Source: Maribellus sediminis (GTDB lineage: Bacteria; Bacteroidota; Bacteroidia; Bacteroidales; Prolixibacteraceae). From it: a DNA stretch of 64,000 nt. The notes under the pieces were generated by a model. The model worked only from the letters and a program-made list of their open reading frames with translations. It had not been told where the DNA came from and did not search any database. Positions 38,012 to 46,230 of the stretch are shown one piece after another. The position numbers and the translations under genes are program-made. Within the stretch, counting starts at the first letter, position 1; every line of letters starts with the position of its first letter. The stretch spans positions 868,001-932,000 of the forward strand of contig NZ_WXUB01000001.1 in assembly GCF_011799805.1 (NCBI RefSeq). Direction: 5' to 3'.

Positions 38012-38791
38012 ATGGGAAAGATTGTAATTAAAACACCGGAACAGATCGACGGAATCAGAAAAAGTTCGAAACTGGCTGCGCAGGCACTCGATTTTGCTGA
38101 ACAGTTTGTGCGCCCGGGTGTAAATACTGAATTTATCGACGACAAAATTGATGAATTTGTTCGTTCCCATGGAGCCATTTCGGCAACCAAAGGTTACAAC
38201 GGTTATCCAAAATCGAGCTGTATTTCGCTTAACGACGTAATTTGCCACGGTATTCCTTCTAAAACTACTGTTTTAAAAGAAGGCGATATTTTGAATATCG
38301 ATGTAACAACGATACTTGATGGTTATTATGGCGATACTTCGCGAATGTTTACGGTAGGAGAGATTACCGAAGAGGCAGATCGCCTGATAGAAACCACCTT
38401 GCATTGTCTCGACCTTGGTATTGAGCAGGTAAAACCGGGCAACCGATTCGGAAATATTGGATTTGTAATTAACCGCTATGCCAAAGCGAAAGGTTATAGC
38501 GTTGTCTATGAATTTTGCGGACATGGTGTAGGGGTTGATTTTCACGAAGAACCCCAGGTGGATCATGCCTCACGCAGGAATTCAGGCCCCGAGATGCGTC
38601 CGGGAATGATTTTTACCATCGAACCCATGATCAACCAGGGAAAACCAAAAGCAGTGATCGACAGAAATGATGGCTGGACAGCCAGAACAATCGATAAACG
38701 GCTTTCTGCGCAGTTTGAACATACTATCCTGGTAACTCAAACGGGTTACGAAGTACTTACCGACATACACAACGACTACCCGATCACCTAA
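38012..38791 (+). CDS. map: Methionine aminopeptidase type I
   Basis: Removes N-terminal methionine. 259 residues from the ATG at 38012 (MGKIVIKTPEQIDGIRKSS), preferred over an upstream start at 37964 because homologues begin here. Metal ligands are visible: two Asp in NIDVTTILDGYYGDTSRMF, His in FCGHGVGVDFHEEP, Glu in FTIEPM and Glu in QFEHTILV. Length and spacing are normal for type Ia. Monocistronic here rather than within the ribosomal protein operon. Confidence 0.95.
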   Translation: MGKIVIKTPEQIDGIRKSSKLAAQALDFAEQFVRPGVNTEFIDDKIDEFVRSHGAISATKGYNGYPKSSCISLNDVICHGIPSKTTVLKEGDILNIDVTTILDGYYGDTSRMFTVGEITEEADRLIETTLHCLDLGIEQVKPGNRFGNIGFVINRYAKAKGYSVVYEFCGHGVGVDFHEEPQVDHASRRNSGPEMRPGMIFTIEPMINQGKPKAVIDRNDGWTARTIDKRLSAQFEHTILVTQTGYEVLTDIHNDYPIT

Positions 38792-38818
38792 AAATTCTGA
38801 TCAGATTTTTACAAAGAA

Positions 38819-38853
38819 AAACCGCCACCCATCCAACGGACGAGTAGCGGCTT
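38819..38853 (-). terminator. Terminator of the acidic repeat protein gene
   Basis: AAGCCGC and GCGGTTT pair (with G-T wobble, plus an AC/GT extension) on the minus strand, followed by TTTTTC. It lies 22 bases after the stop codon at 38875 and could also serve map on the plus strand. Confidence 0.6.
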
Positions 38854-38874
38854 TAACATAGGATATTATTCGTC

Positions 38875-39393
38875 TTAAATTCTCCAGGTTTTTGAACTGG
38901 TCATCCAGGTATCCAATTGAAGTGCGGCTTCATGTTCGATTTCAACTTCAACGGTGCGAACTCCAAAGTAGTTAGTATTGGTCATCCAGTCTTCGAGTTC
39001 GAGTGCGGCTTCGGTTTCTACATTTAATCCTGTTAATCCGGTGAAAAGATTTTCATTTACCATCCAATCTTCCAATTCCAGACTATTTTCAGTTTCGGTT
39101 TCATAGTTTAAACCTGTCCCAAAGTAGTTTTCGTTTACCATCCAGTCTTCAACATTAAGCGCTTCATCAGCTTCTTCTTCGTAGTAAAAGGTAGCTTCTG
39201 TTGTTGCAGGTGCAACATCCATTTCAACACTGGCTTCGTCAACCATGGCCATTGCAATTTGGTGGAAGCTATTGTTTTTCAATACGCTTTTCCAAAATTC
39301 CTGGGCCTGAACTGTGATGCTGATAAGAACTAAACTGATGATTACTGCGAATGCTTTTGTGATTGTTTTCTGAACATTGTTTTTTGTTTTCAT
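38875..39393 (-). CDS. Exported acidic protein with four W-containing repeats
   Basis: 172 residues, not recognised. Signal peptide FAVIISLVLISITVQAQ. The mature part is strongly acidic and ends in four repeats of about 26 residues with core VEDWMVNENYFG, LEDWMVNENLFTG, LEDWMTNTNYFG and a degenerate LDTWMTSSKTW, separated by ETE-rich stretches. The Trp-Met/Asn-Phe pattern suggests an adhesive or stacking repeat. It has a very unusual 5' leader (39396-39488) with a strong Shine-Dalgarno sequence. Monocistronic, with a terminator. Confidence 0.65.
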   Translation of the reverse strand: MKTKNNVQKTITKAFAVIISLVLISITVQAQEFWKSVLKNNSFHQIAMAMVDEASVEMDVAPATTEATFYYEEEADEALNVEDWMVNENYFGTGLNYETETENSLELEDWMVNENLFTGLTGLNVETEAALELEDWMTNTNYFGVRTVEVEIEHEAALQLDTWMTSSKTWRI

Positions 39394-39395
39394 GA

Positions 39396-39488
39396 CTTTT
39401 GCCTCCCGTTTCTTGTTTTTGTTTTTGCTTGCTTGTTTTCTTGCTTTTTGTTTGTTTTCTCGTTTGCTTGTTTTTTGTTTCTGTCTTT
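39396..39488 (-). promoter_or_regulatory. U-free 93-nt leader with strong Shine-Dalgarno
   Basis: The plus strand has no A from 39396 to 39488, so the minus-strand RNA has no U over 93 bases; it is made of AAACAAGCA-like words. It contains GGGAGG (complement of 39402-39407), 8 bases before the ATG. Shine-Dalgarno sequences are generally weak in Bacteroidota, so this is distinctive. The rest of the gap to 39748 is A/T-rich with no gene; it holds the groES-like promoter at its right end. Confidence 0.7.
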
Positions 39489-39695
39489 AAGACGATCGAT
39501 TTTTTAATTCGTTACAAATTTTTAGAACTTTTTTTTAGATATTACTTTATTTAGCCTTGAACATTGTATTGCAAATATATGAATAAAAACTAATACCATG
39601 CAATACATAGTAGTGTATTTTTTGAAATTATTTTTCGAAAAATTAGATAAAATACTGTAAATGAGATAAGAAGAAAATGTGATTAGAATGGAATA

Positions 39696-39728
39696 TTTTT
39701 AAACTTTATATCTAAAATTCTATATTTG
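39696..39728 (+). promoter_or_regulatory. Promoter of the GroES-like gene
   Basis: TATATTTG at 39721-39728 is a perfect -7 box, preceded by TTTTT at 39696-39700 with a 20-base spacer. A purine-rich AGAGGAAAAT lies directly before the ATG at 39749. Confidence 0.6.
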
Positions 39729-39748
39729 CAGCATTAACAGAGGAAAAT

Positions 39749-40132
39749 ATGTCGTTAGTAATTGAAGAAAAAGATCTGGAGAAGTTCATAATGGTTGGCG
39801 ATCGGGTATTAGTGAAGCCAAAAAATCCGAGCGGAAAAACAAAATCGGGCCTGTACCTTCCGCCAACCGTTCAGGAAAATGAAATGATTCAAAGCGGTTA
39901 CATCGTAAAAGTCGGACCGGGTTATCCAATTCCGGCCGTAAGCGATGAGGAAGAGGTGTGGAAGGAAAAGAAAGATGAAGTGAAATATGTGCCTTTACAA
40001 ACACACATTGGCGACCTGGCCATTTATCTTAATAAAAGTGGTCACGAAATCGAATTCAATAACGAAAAATACATCATTTTGCCACACTCGGCTATTCTGA
40101 TGATCATTCGCGACGAAAATTTATTTGATTAA
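39749..40132 (+). CDS. GroES-like co-chaperone, divergent, without adjacent groEL
   Basis: 127 residues against ~95 for standard GroES. The chaperonin-10 core is visible: VGDRVLVKPKNP, SGLYLPPTVQENEM, GYIVKVGPGYPIP and a final KYIILPHSAILMII. The mobile-loop region reads NPSGKTKSGLYLP, shorter and unlike the canonical loop, and an acidic insert (SDEEEVWKEKKDE) is added. No groEL follows. It may be an accessory or stress variant of GroES; whether it engages GroEL is open. Confidence 0.82.
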   Translation: MSLVIEEKDLEKFIMVGDRVLVKPKNPSGKTKSGLYLPPTVQENEMIQSGYIVKVGPGYPIPAVSDEEEVWKEKKDEVKYVPLQTHIGDLAIYLNKSGHEIEFNNEKYIILPHSAILMIIRDENLFD

Positions 40133-40165
40133 AAGCTGAAGATTATGAAAATGCCGGTAGCTATT

Positions 40166-40936
40166 TCATGAAATTGAGATAGCTTTCTTTTTGAAAACGT
40201 CCATGGTGTTTTTGTAACCAAGTTCGTACAACTCATCGGCATGTTTTCGCATTAATATGTCATACTTGTCAATTCCTTTCGGCTCGATATAATAGGTAGC
40301 CAGTTCTTTTACCCGTTCACTTTTCACATTCACACTCATATACACTGTCCGGGTGGCAATTTGCACCAGGTTTTTCAGATTCGCTTTCGGATTGATCGGG
40401 CTGATATTTGATACAATCAGGTTTTCACAATCTTTTTGAATCGGTTCCACGGGAATATTATCCATGAGTCCGCCATCGACATATAAATAGCGCCCGAGCG
40501 AAACAGGAGCGAATATAATAGGTATAGAAGCAGAAGCCAGTACCGTATCTCCCAATGGGCCTTTATTCTTATATTCAGCTGTACCTTTATTTAAGTTTGA
40601 CACACATATATGAAAAGGAATTTTCAGGTCTTCAATTTTTTTGATCGCAATTTCTTTTTCAATAATTTCTTTAACACCATCTAATTTCAGCAGGCCGTCA
40701 ACCGGCAAATGAATTTTGGTATACTGGAAAAACCAACCTTTTTTGAAGATGTTAAGCACATCGTGTGGCGAAATTCCTGCGGCTATAAATGCACCAACAA
40801 TAGCACCGGCACTAACTCCGGAGATCACATCGGGCTGGATGCCTAACTCCTGCAGTGCCGAAATAACACCAAGGTGGGCAAATCCACGCGTGCCACCTCC
40901 ACTTAAAACAAGTCCGTATTTATACTTGTGTGTCAT
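40166..40936 (-). CDS. Patatin-like phospholipase
   Basis: 256 residues from the ATG at 40936 (MTHKYKYGLVLSGGG). Oxyanion-hole motif GGGTRGFAHLG, nucleophile elbow GVSAG with the catalytic Ser, and the partner Asp in DGGLMDN: a complete Ser-Asp dyad. The short single-domain form resembles bacterial RssA-type esterases. A TAACTTTG box sits only 6 bases upstream of the ATG, so the mRNA may be nearly leaderless. The longer start at 40975 was rejected. Confidence 0.9.
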   Translation of the reverse strand: MTHKYKYGLVLSGGGTRGFAHLGVISALQELGIQPDVISGVSAGAIVGAFIAAGISPHDVLNIFKKGWFFQYTKIHLPVDGLLKLDGVKEIIEKEIAIKKIEDLKIPFHICVSNLNKGTAEYKNKGPLGDTVLASASIPIIFAPVSLGRYLYVDGGLMDNIPVEPIQKDCENLIVSNISPINPKANLKNLVQIATRTVYMSVNVKSERVKELATYYIEPKGIDKYDILMRKHADELYELGYKNTMDVFKKKAISIS

Positions 40937-41026
40937 GCGAGCAAAGTTAATGTTCGCAGATAAAGATACGAACATTCGGGGCTAATAAATAATGCTCAGT
41001 GCAATGTCAGAATGTTATCTGTTCTG

Positions 41027-42496
41027 TTAGTCCAGGCTAAACCATTTTTGCATAAGATCGTTGTCGCTTCCTTGTTTTTTATGCTGGAAATCGTTTTTAC
41101 GCATTACATGTTCGTAATCTTCGCGGTACACATCAATGTTGGCAACAATATCATTTAGTGCCTCAATCATCAGGTCAACCTCTGCATCAGTCATGGTAGG
41201 GTGGAGTGACCAACGCACCCAACCCGGTTTTTCCGACAAATCGCCAAGGTTGATCATATTGGTTATTTCCTCCGATTGCTCATACGATACTTCCAGCAGA
41301 AAATGGCCATAAGTTCCGGCACAGGCACAACCGCCACGTGTTTGGATACCGTATTTGTCGTTCAGCAAACGCACCAGAAGATTGTAATGTATACCTTCAA
41401 CATAAAAAGAAATTACCCCCAAACGGTCGCGAACATTATCGGCCAGAATATTCAGTCCCGATATTTTATCCAGCCCAGCAAAGGCGCGCTCCAGCAATTC
41501 TTCTTCGCGTTTACGAATGTTTTCTATCCCCATTTGGTCTTTTAACTCAAAGCAAAGTGCAGTTCTTATCGATTGCATGAATCCGGGAGTACCTCCATCT
41601 TCGCGGGCTTCAATATCGTCAACATATTTGTATTTTCCCCAGGGATTGGTCCAGTCAACGGTACCACCGCCCGGTTGATCAGGAACTTCGTTTTTATACA
41701 TCGAAGCATCGAAAACGATCACACCCGAAGAACCCGGGCCACCTAAAAACTTGTGTGGTGAAAACATTACGGCGTCCAGTTTTTCCATCGGATCTTCAGG
41801 ATGCATGTCAATTTCGTCGTAAGGAGCCGAAGCTGCAAAATCAATAAAACAAACACCACCGTATTCGTGCATTATTTTGGCCATTTCGCGATAAGGCGTG
41901 CGCACTCCGGTTACATTTGAGCAAGCCGTGAAAGATCCTATTTTGAATGGTCGGTCCTTGTATTCCTCCAGCGCTTTTCTGAGGTTGTAAGTGTTAATCA
42001 GCAACCCTTCACCGGGTTCAATAACCACTACATCGGCGCTTGTTTCGTACCACGAAGTCTGGTTCGAGTGGTGTTCCATGTGGGTAATAAAAACAACAGG
42101 GCGTTCGCGTTCGGCAATACAGTTTTTCCCCGAAACTTTACCGCAGTACTTCAGTCCGAGAATACGCTGGAATTTATTTATCACCGCAGTCATACCAAAA
42201 CCTGCTGTAATAATCACGTCGTTTGGCCCGGCATTTACATGTTCTTTTATCAGCTGATGTGAACGGTGATAAGCATGTGTCATTCGTATCCCTGTTTCGC
42301 TGGTTTCGGTATGTGTATTTCCAACAAACGGGCCTATGTCGTCGCTTAAGCGTTTTTCAATCGGGCCATATAAACGACCGCTGGCAATCCAGTCGCCGTA
42401 TACGATCTTTTTTGTGCCGAAGGGAGTTTCAAACTCCTGATCGATACCAACAATGTTATTCCTGAATTTCTCGAAGTACTTTTCCAGACTACTCAT
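41027..42496 (-). CDS. Class V aminotransferase (cysteine desulfurase-like fold)
   Basis: 489 residues, cytosolic PLP enzyme. The cofactor lysine is in FSPHKFLGGPGSSGV; FIDFAASAPYDEIDMHP supplies the PLP-binding Asp. Also present are ITAGFGMTAVINKFQ and a Cys-rich loop, TRGGCACAGTYGHFLLE. It is about 80 residues longer than SufS/IscS and lacks their usual active-site loop, so a desulfurase role is unproven; a kynureninase- or isopenicillin-epimerase-like activity is possible. Not in a suf or isc operon. Confidence 0.8.
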   Translation of the reverse strand: MSSLEKYFEKFRNNIVGIDQEFETPFGTKKIVYGDWIASGRLYGPIEKRLSDDIGPFVGNTHTETSETGIRMTHAYHRSHQLIKEHVNAGPNDVIITAGFGMTAVINKFQRILGLKYCGKVSGKNCIAERERPVVFITHMEHHSNQTSWYETSADVVVIEPGEGLLINTYNLRKALEEYKDRPFKIGSFTACSNVTGVRTPYREMAKIMHEYGGVCFIDFAASAPYDEIDMHPEDPMEKLDAVMFSPHKFLGGPGSSGVIVFDASMYKNEVPDQPGGGTVDWTNPWGKYKYVDDIEAREDGGTPGFMQSIRTALCFELKDQMGIENIRKREEELLERAFAGLDKISGLNILADNVRDRLGVISFYVEGIHYNLLVRLLNDKYGIQTRGGCACAGTYGHFLLEVSYEQSEEITNMINLGDLSEKPGWVRWSLHPTMTDAEVDLMIEALNDIVANIDVYREDYEHVMRKNDFQHKKQGSDNDLMQKWFSLD

Positions 42497-42635
42497 TCTC
42501 TTTTATCTTGAAGACGCAAATTAAGTGACTTTGGGTGAGTTGAAAAAGGGGTAATGTCATAAAAAGACCGTGACTAAGGTTACATTCACTTTCCAGGAAA
42601 AATATTTACAGCGGTTAATTCTGAGGGAATCTGTT

Positions 42636-42941
42636 CTATTTCTTATTTAACTTGGCTGGATTTTGCCTGTTGTCGAACAAGGTAATGATTCTGATTTCGT
42701 AATGCTCAATTCTGTAAAATAGGCTCGTTTGCTTCGTTATTACAGATTTCTTTAATCCCTTCGAATGAATTGATTCAGCAAAAATAAAGGGATTGGATTC
42801 TATTAAATTAAGTTTCTTATCAAGCAGTCGTGCGAATTTCCGAATTTCTCTTTATGTCCAATTGAGCTCAAGATATTCAAGAATATGTTTTAAGTTTTGA
42901 ATTGCTTCGTTGGACCAGATCAGTTTATAGGTATTTTTCAT
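42636..42941 (-). pseudogene. RelE/ParE-family toxin interrupted by a nonsense codon
   Basis: Reading from the ATG at 42941 the frame is 102 codons and translates as a ParE-like toxin (MKNTYKLIWSNEAIQN, then KLNLIESNPFIFAESI, FYRIEHYEIRIITLFDNRQN). The single break is an in-frame TAA at 42852-42854 (codon 30, after NWT). The final stop is at 42636. The frame is otherwise intact, so this is a recent single-base inactivation or a sequencing error. It overlaps the antitoxin gene by 17 bases. Confidence 0.8.
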
Positions 42942-43158
42942 AGAGTTGACGGGCAGTTTGGTCGGATTGAGTTTGTCCTTCTTCAAAATCTTTTAATCCC
43001 CGTTCAATCGAATCTAACTCTTCTTGTTTCAATTCATTCCACCAATCGTTCGTTGATGTGTAATCATCCCTCAATTTTAGTAGTTTATCGATTACCGACG
43101 TATCTTTCAGGGTAGATATCCACTCAATTAAACTTAACTTTTCAGCCTGAATATTCAT
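42925..43158 (-). CDS. Antitoxin of a type II RelE/ParE module
   Basis: 77 residues from the ATG at 43158 (MNIQAEKLSLIEWISTLKDTS); alternative in-frame ATGs at 43164 and 43173 are possible. All-helical, acidic C-terminal half (WWNELKQEELDSIERGLKDFEEG), a composition usual for short ParD/RelB-like antitoxins found beside ParE toxins in Bacteroidota. It overlaps the broken toxin gene by 17 bases, the typical operon arrangement. Reading frames extending up to 43377 are not believed because they would run into htpG. Confidence 0.75.
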   Translation of the reverse strand: MNIQAEKLSLIEWISTLKDTSVIDKLLKLRDDYTSTNDWWNELKQEELDSIERGLKDFEEGQTQSDQTARQLYEKYL

Positions 43159-43331
43159 AACCATTGTTTTCATCAAAATTATAACAAAAAGCGGAATAAG
43201 AAAAATCAGAACAGACCATTCTGTCGGAGTACAAAGTTGTCCTGCTGTCAAATCGTCATTAAAACCAAATGGCACACGGTTTGATTTTATGCCCCGCGTA
43301 AAATTGAGTTGAAAATTAAAATCATAAAACA

Positions 43332-45386
43332 ATGCAGACAGGAAAAATTGGAGTAAGCAGTGAGAATCTTTTTCCAATCATCAAAAAGTTTCTCTATTCT
43401 GACCACGACATTTTTTTAAGAGAGATTGTATCAAACGCTGTTGATGCTACACAAAAATTAAAAACACTGGCTTCGAAAGGCGAGTATAAAGGCGAAGTTG
43501 GCGATGCCAAGGTTACCGTGAAACTTGATAAGGATGCCGGTACCATCACCGTTTCTGATAACGGTATCGGTATGACAGCCGAAGAGGTTGAAAAATACAT
43601 TAACCAGATTGCCTTTTCAGGTGCCAACGAGTTCCTCGATAAATATAAGGATGATGCCAACGCCATTATCGGTCATTTCGGACTTGGTTTCTACAGTTCG
43701 TTCATGGTTTCCAACAGGGTTGAAGTCATCACCAAATCGTATAAAGAAGATGCAAAAGCAGTAAAATGGAGCTGCGACGGTAGTCCTGAATTTACGCTCG
43801 ATGAGGTTGAAAAAGAAGACGTTGGTACCGATATCGTAATGCACGTGATGGAAGAAGAAAAGGGTTTTCTGGAAGATGCCCGCATTTCTGAAATCCTGAA
43901 TAAATATTGTAAATTCCTTCCTGTTCCGGTTATTTACGGAAAGAAAAAAGAATGGAAAGATGGCCAGCAAGTTGACACTGCTGAGGACAACCAGATAAAC
44001 GATGTTGCACCGGCCTGGACAAAAACTCCGGCCGATCTGAAGGATGAAGATTACAAGAACTTCTACCGTCAGTTGTACCCGATGTCAGATGAGCCACTGT
44101 TCAACATTCACCTGAATGTGGACTATCCGTTCAATCTAACCGGTATTTTGTACTTCCCGAAAATCAAGAACAATTTCGAAGTTCAGAAAAATAAAATCCA
44201 GTTATACAGCAATCAGGTTTTTGTAACCGATTCAGTTGAAGGTATCGTTCCTGAATTTTTGACATTGCTGCACGGTGTGATCGATTCGCCTGATATTCCG
44301 CTGAACGTTTCACGTTCGTACCTGCAAAGCGATTCGAATGTGAAGAAGATCAGCAGCCACATCAATAAAAAAGTGGCCGACCGTTTAAGCCAGATCTTTA
44401 AGGATAACCGCGAAGATTTCGAAAGTAAATGGGACGATCTGAAGATCTTCATCGAGTACGGAATGCTTACAGAGGATAAATTCTACGATCGCGCCATGAG
44501 TTTCTTCCTATTGAAAAATACGGAAGGAAAATATTTTACCTGGGAAGAATACGAAAAGCTGGTTAAAGACAACCAGACTGACAAGGATAAGAACACGATT
44601 TATCTGTACACCACAAATGTTGAAGAGCAATTTACCTTTGTGGAAGAAGCCAAAAACAAAGGCTACGATGTGTTGATCCTTGACGATGTACTCGCCCCTC
44701 ACCTGATTAACAAGTTCGAGCAGAAATATACCGACAAGCGTTTTGTGCGTGTGGACTCTGATGTGGTTGAAAACCTGATTAAAAAGGAGGACAACCAAAA
44801 AGAAGAATGGAGCTGGGAGCAAAAACAGGAATTGTCGCCGGTTTTCCAGGCTGTTTGTCCTGAAAATAAAGACCTTCAGTTTATTGTTGATTTCCAGGAC
44901 CTGGGTGAAACGGGTTCGCCGATGGTAATCACCCGCAACGAATTTATGCGACGCATGAAAGATATGAGTGCTGCACAGGGAGGCATGAATATTTATGGCG
45001 ATCTGCCCGAATCGTTAAACCTGGTCGTGAACACATCGCACCCCCTGGTGAAGAAAGTGTTGGATGCAAAAGATAAGAAACTGGGTAAAAAACTGGAAGA
45101 AGTAGGTACACAGTTACAGGTAAAAAAAGATGAGATTGCAGCGCTTGAAAAAGCAAAAGAGGGTAAAAAAGACGAGGAAATTCCACAAGCCGACAAAGAA
45201 AAACTTGATGGATTAAATTCGGAGTTGGCTAAACTGGAAGAGGCTAAACGCGAAAAGTTGACCGATTTTGGTAAATCGAATAAACTGGCCAAACAAATGG
45301 TTGACCTGGCATTACTGGCTAACGGCATGCTTAAAGGAGCCGACCTCGACAAGTTTGTAAAAAGAAGCGTTGAGCTGATAAAATAA
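43332..45386 (+). CDS. htpG: Molecular chaperone HtpG (Hsp90)
   Basis: ATP-dependent cytosolic chaperone of 684 residues. N-terminal GHKL ATPase: FLREIVSNAVDA, VSDNGIGM and IIGHFGLGFYSSFMV. The middle domain carries LPLNVSRSYL-like IPLNVSRSYLQ and the catalytic-loop Arg, and the C-terminal dimerisation domain follows. A charged, Lys/Glu-rich insertion lies at about 575-645 (KDEIAALEKAKEGKKDEE), longer than in E. coli HtpG and common in Bacteroidota. Followed by a strong terminator; divergent from the toxin-antitoxin module. Confidence 0.96.
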   Translation: MQTGKIGVSSENLFPIIKKFLYSDHDIFLREIVSNAVDATQKLKTLASKGEYKGEVGDAKVTVKLDKDAGTITVSDNGIGMTAEEVEKYINQIAFSGANEFLDKYKDDANAIIGHFGLGFYSSFMVSNRVEVITKSYKEDAKAVKWSCDGSPEFTLDEVEKEDVGTDIVMHVMEEEKGFLEDARISEILNKYCKFLPVPVIYGKKKEWKDGQQVDTAEDNQINDVAPAWTKTPADLKDEDYKNFYRQLYPMSDEPLFNIHLNVDYPFNLTGILYFPKIKNNFEVQKNKIQLYSNQVFVTDSVEGIVPEFLTLLHGVIDSPDIPLNVSRSYLQSDSNVKKISSHINKKVADRLSQIFKDNREDFESKWDDLKIFIEYGMLTEDKFYDRAMSFFLLKNTEGKYFTWEEYEKLVKDNQTDKDKNTIYLYTTNVEEQFTFVEEAKNKGYDVLILDDVLAPHLINKFEQKYTDKRFVRVDSDVVENLIKKEDNQKEEWSWEQKQELSPVFQAVCPENKDLQFIVDFQDLGETGSPMVITRNEFMRRMKDMSAAQGGMNIYGDLPESLNLVVNTSHPLVKKVLDAKDKKLGKKLEEVGTQLQVKKDEIAALEKAKEGKKDEEIPQADKEKLDGLNSELAKLEEAKREKLTDFGKSNKLAKQMVDLALLANGMLKGADLDKFVKRSVELIK

Positions 45387-45428
45387 AAAATCGTGTAACA
45401 CGATTAGTGGTCAAGGGAAAATGATTGT

Positions 45429-45467
45429 AACGCCGGCCTGTCGATTGACAGATCGGCGTTCTTTTTT
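45429..45467 (+). terminator. htpG terminator
   Basis: AACGCCG (45429-45435) pairs with CGGCGTT (45454-45460), with an inner CTGTC / GACAG stem, then CTTTTTTG. Confidence 0.88.
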
Positions 45468-45538
45468 GCCTGAATTTTTGGCTTAGTTTTTTTTCTTGTT
45501 TTATTCCTTTTATAATTTTTTCGTAATAAATTTACTTT

Positions 45539-46174
45539 ATGAAAATAACAAAATTGCTAGCAATCGCTGTCCTAATCGCTTTAATGTCGTGTTCGCCAAC
45601 AATGACAAAGATCTGGACAAAAGAGAATTATAAGGGGAAAGCATTTGAAAAGATTTTGGTAGTTGCCATCACCAAACACAATACAAAGGCAGGACAGGTT
45701 TTTGAAGATGCCGTTGTACAGGAACTAAAGAAGAAAGGAATTACGGCAACCAACAGTACAAACGTGCTTCCTGAATCTTTAAGAAACGGGAATTTAAGCG
45801 ACGAGCAGATTGAAGAAAACGTTAGAAAAGAAAATTACGATGGTATTTTAGTTGCCTGGCTCGCAGATGTGCAAACCAAACAGATTACTCTTAGTAACCC
45901 CGATGGATATCGCTCCGAAGTAAGCAATTACAGAAGCTATATAAATAACGGTATTCAGTTTGATTATGCTCCCGATGATGTGCGGGTAGAGACAACTTAT
46001 GTTTTGGAAACCAAATTGTTTGATGCCAAAATTTCAGGAGCAGCAGAAGCTGCTTTATGGTCGGGCCAGTCAACACTCACCGAGCCCGAATCGTTTTATG
46101 CAGGCGCCAAAGAATATGCCTCTTTATTGGTGAAAACACTCACGAATACAGGAATAATCAAAGCCCCTAAGTAA
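45539..46174 (+). CDS. Small lipoprotein, DUF4136-like
   Basis: 211 residues, lipobox ending at Cys18 (LIALMSCSP). The mature domain has alternating strands and helices: KILVVAITKHNTKAGQVFEDAVVQELKKKGI, YDGILVAWLADVQTKQITL and YVLETKLFDAKISGAAEAALWSGQS. This pattern matches envelope lipoproteins of the DUF4136 type (moderate recognition). No enzymatic motif. It lies downstream of the htpG terminator with its own A/T-rich promoter region; 3' end convergent with the dehydrogenase gene. Confidence 0.6.
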   Translation: MKITKLLAIAVLIALMSCSPTMTKIWTKENYKGKAFEKILVVAITKHNTKAGQVFEDAVVQELKKKGITATNSTNVLPESLRNGNLSDEQIEENVRKENYDGILVAWLADVQTKQITLSNPDGYRSEVSNYRSYINNGIQFDYAPDDVRVETTYVLETKLFDAKISGAAEAALWSGQSTLTEPESFYAGAKEYASLLVKTLTNTGIIKAPK

Positions 46175-46230
46175 CTTTTATTGCATAAAAGCTCGAGGTA
46201 TTCAGGCAGACAAGGCTTCAGTTGAGTCTG

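Noticed and set aside
43159-43377. Long N-terminal extension of the antitoxin into htpG
   Set aside because: It runs opposite to the htpG start region and shows no coding character; short antitoxins of 70-80 residues are the rule.
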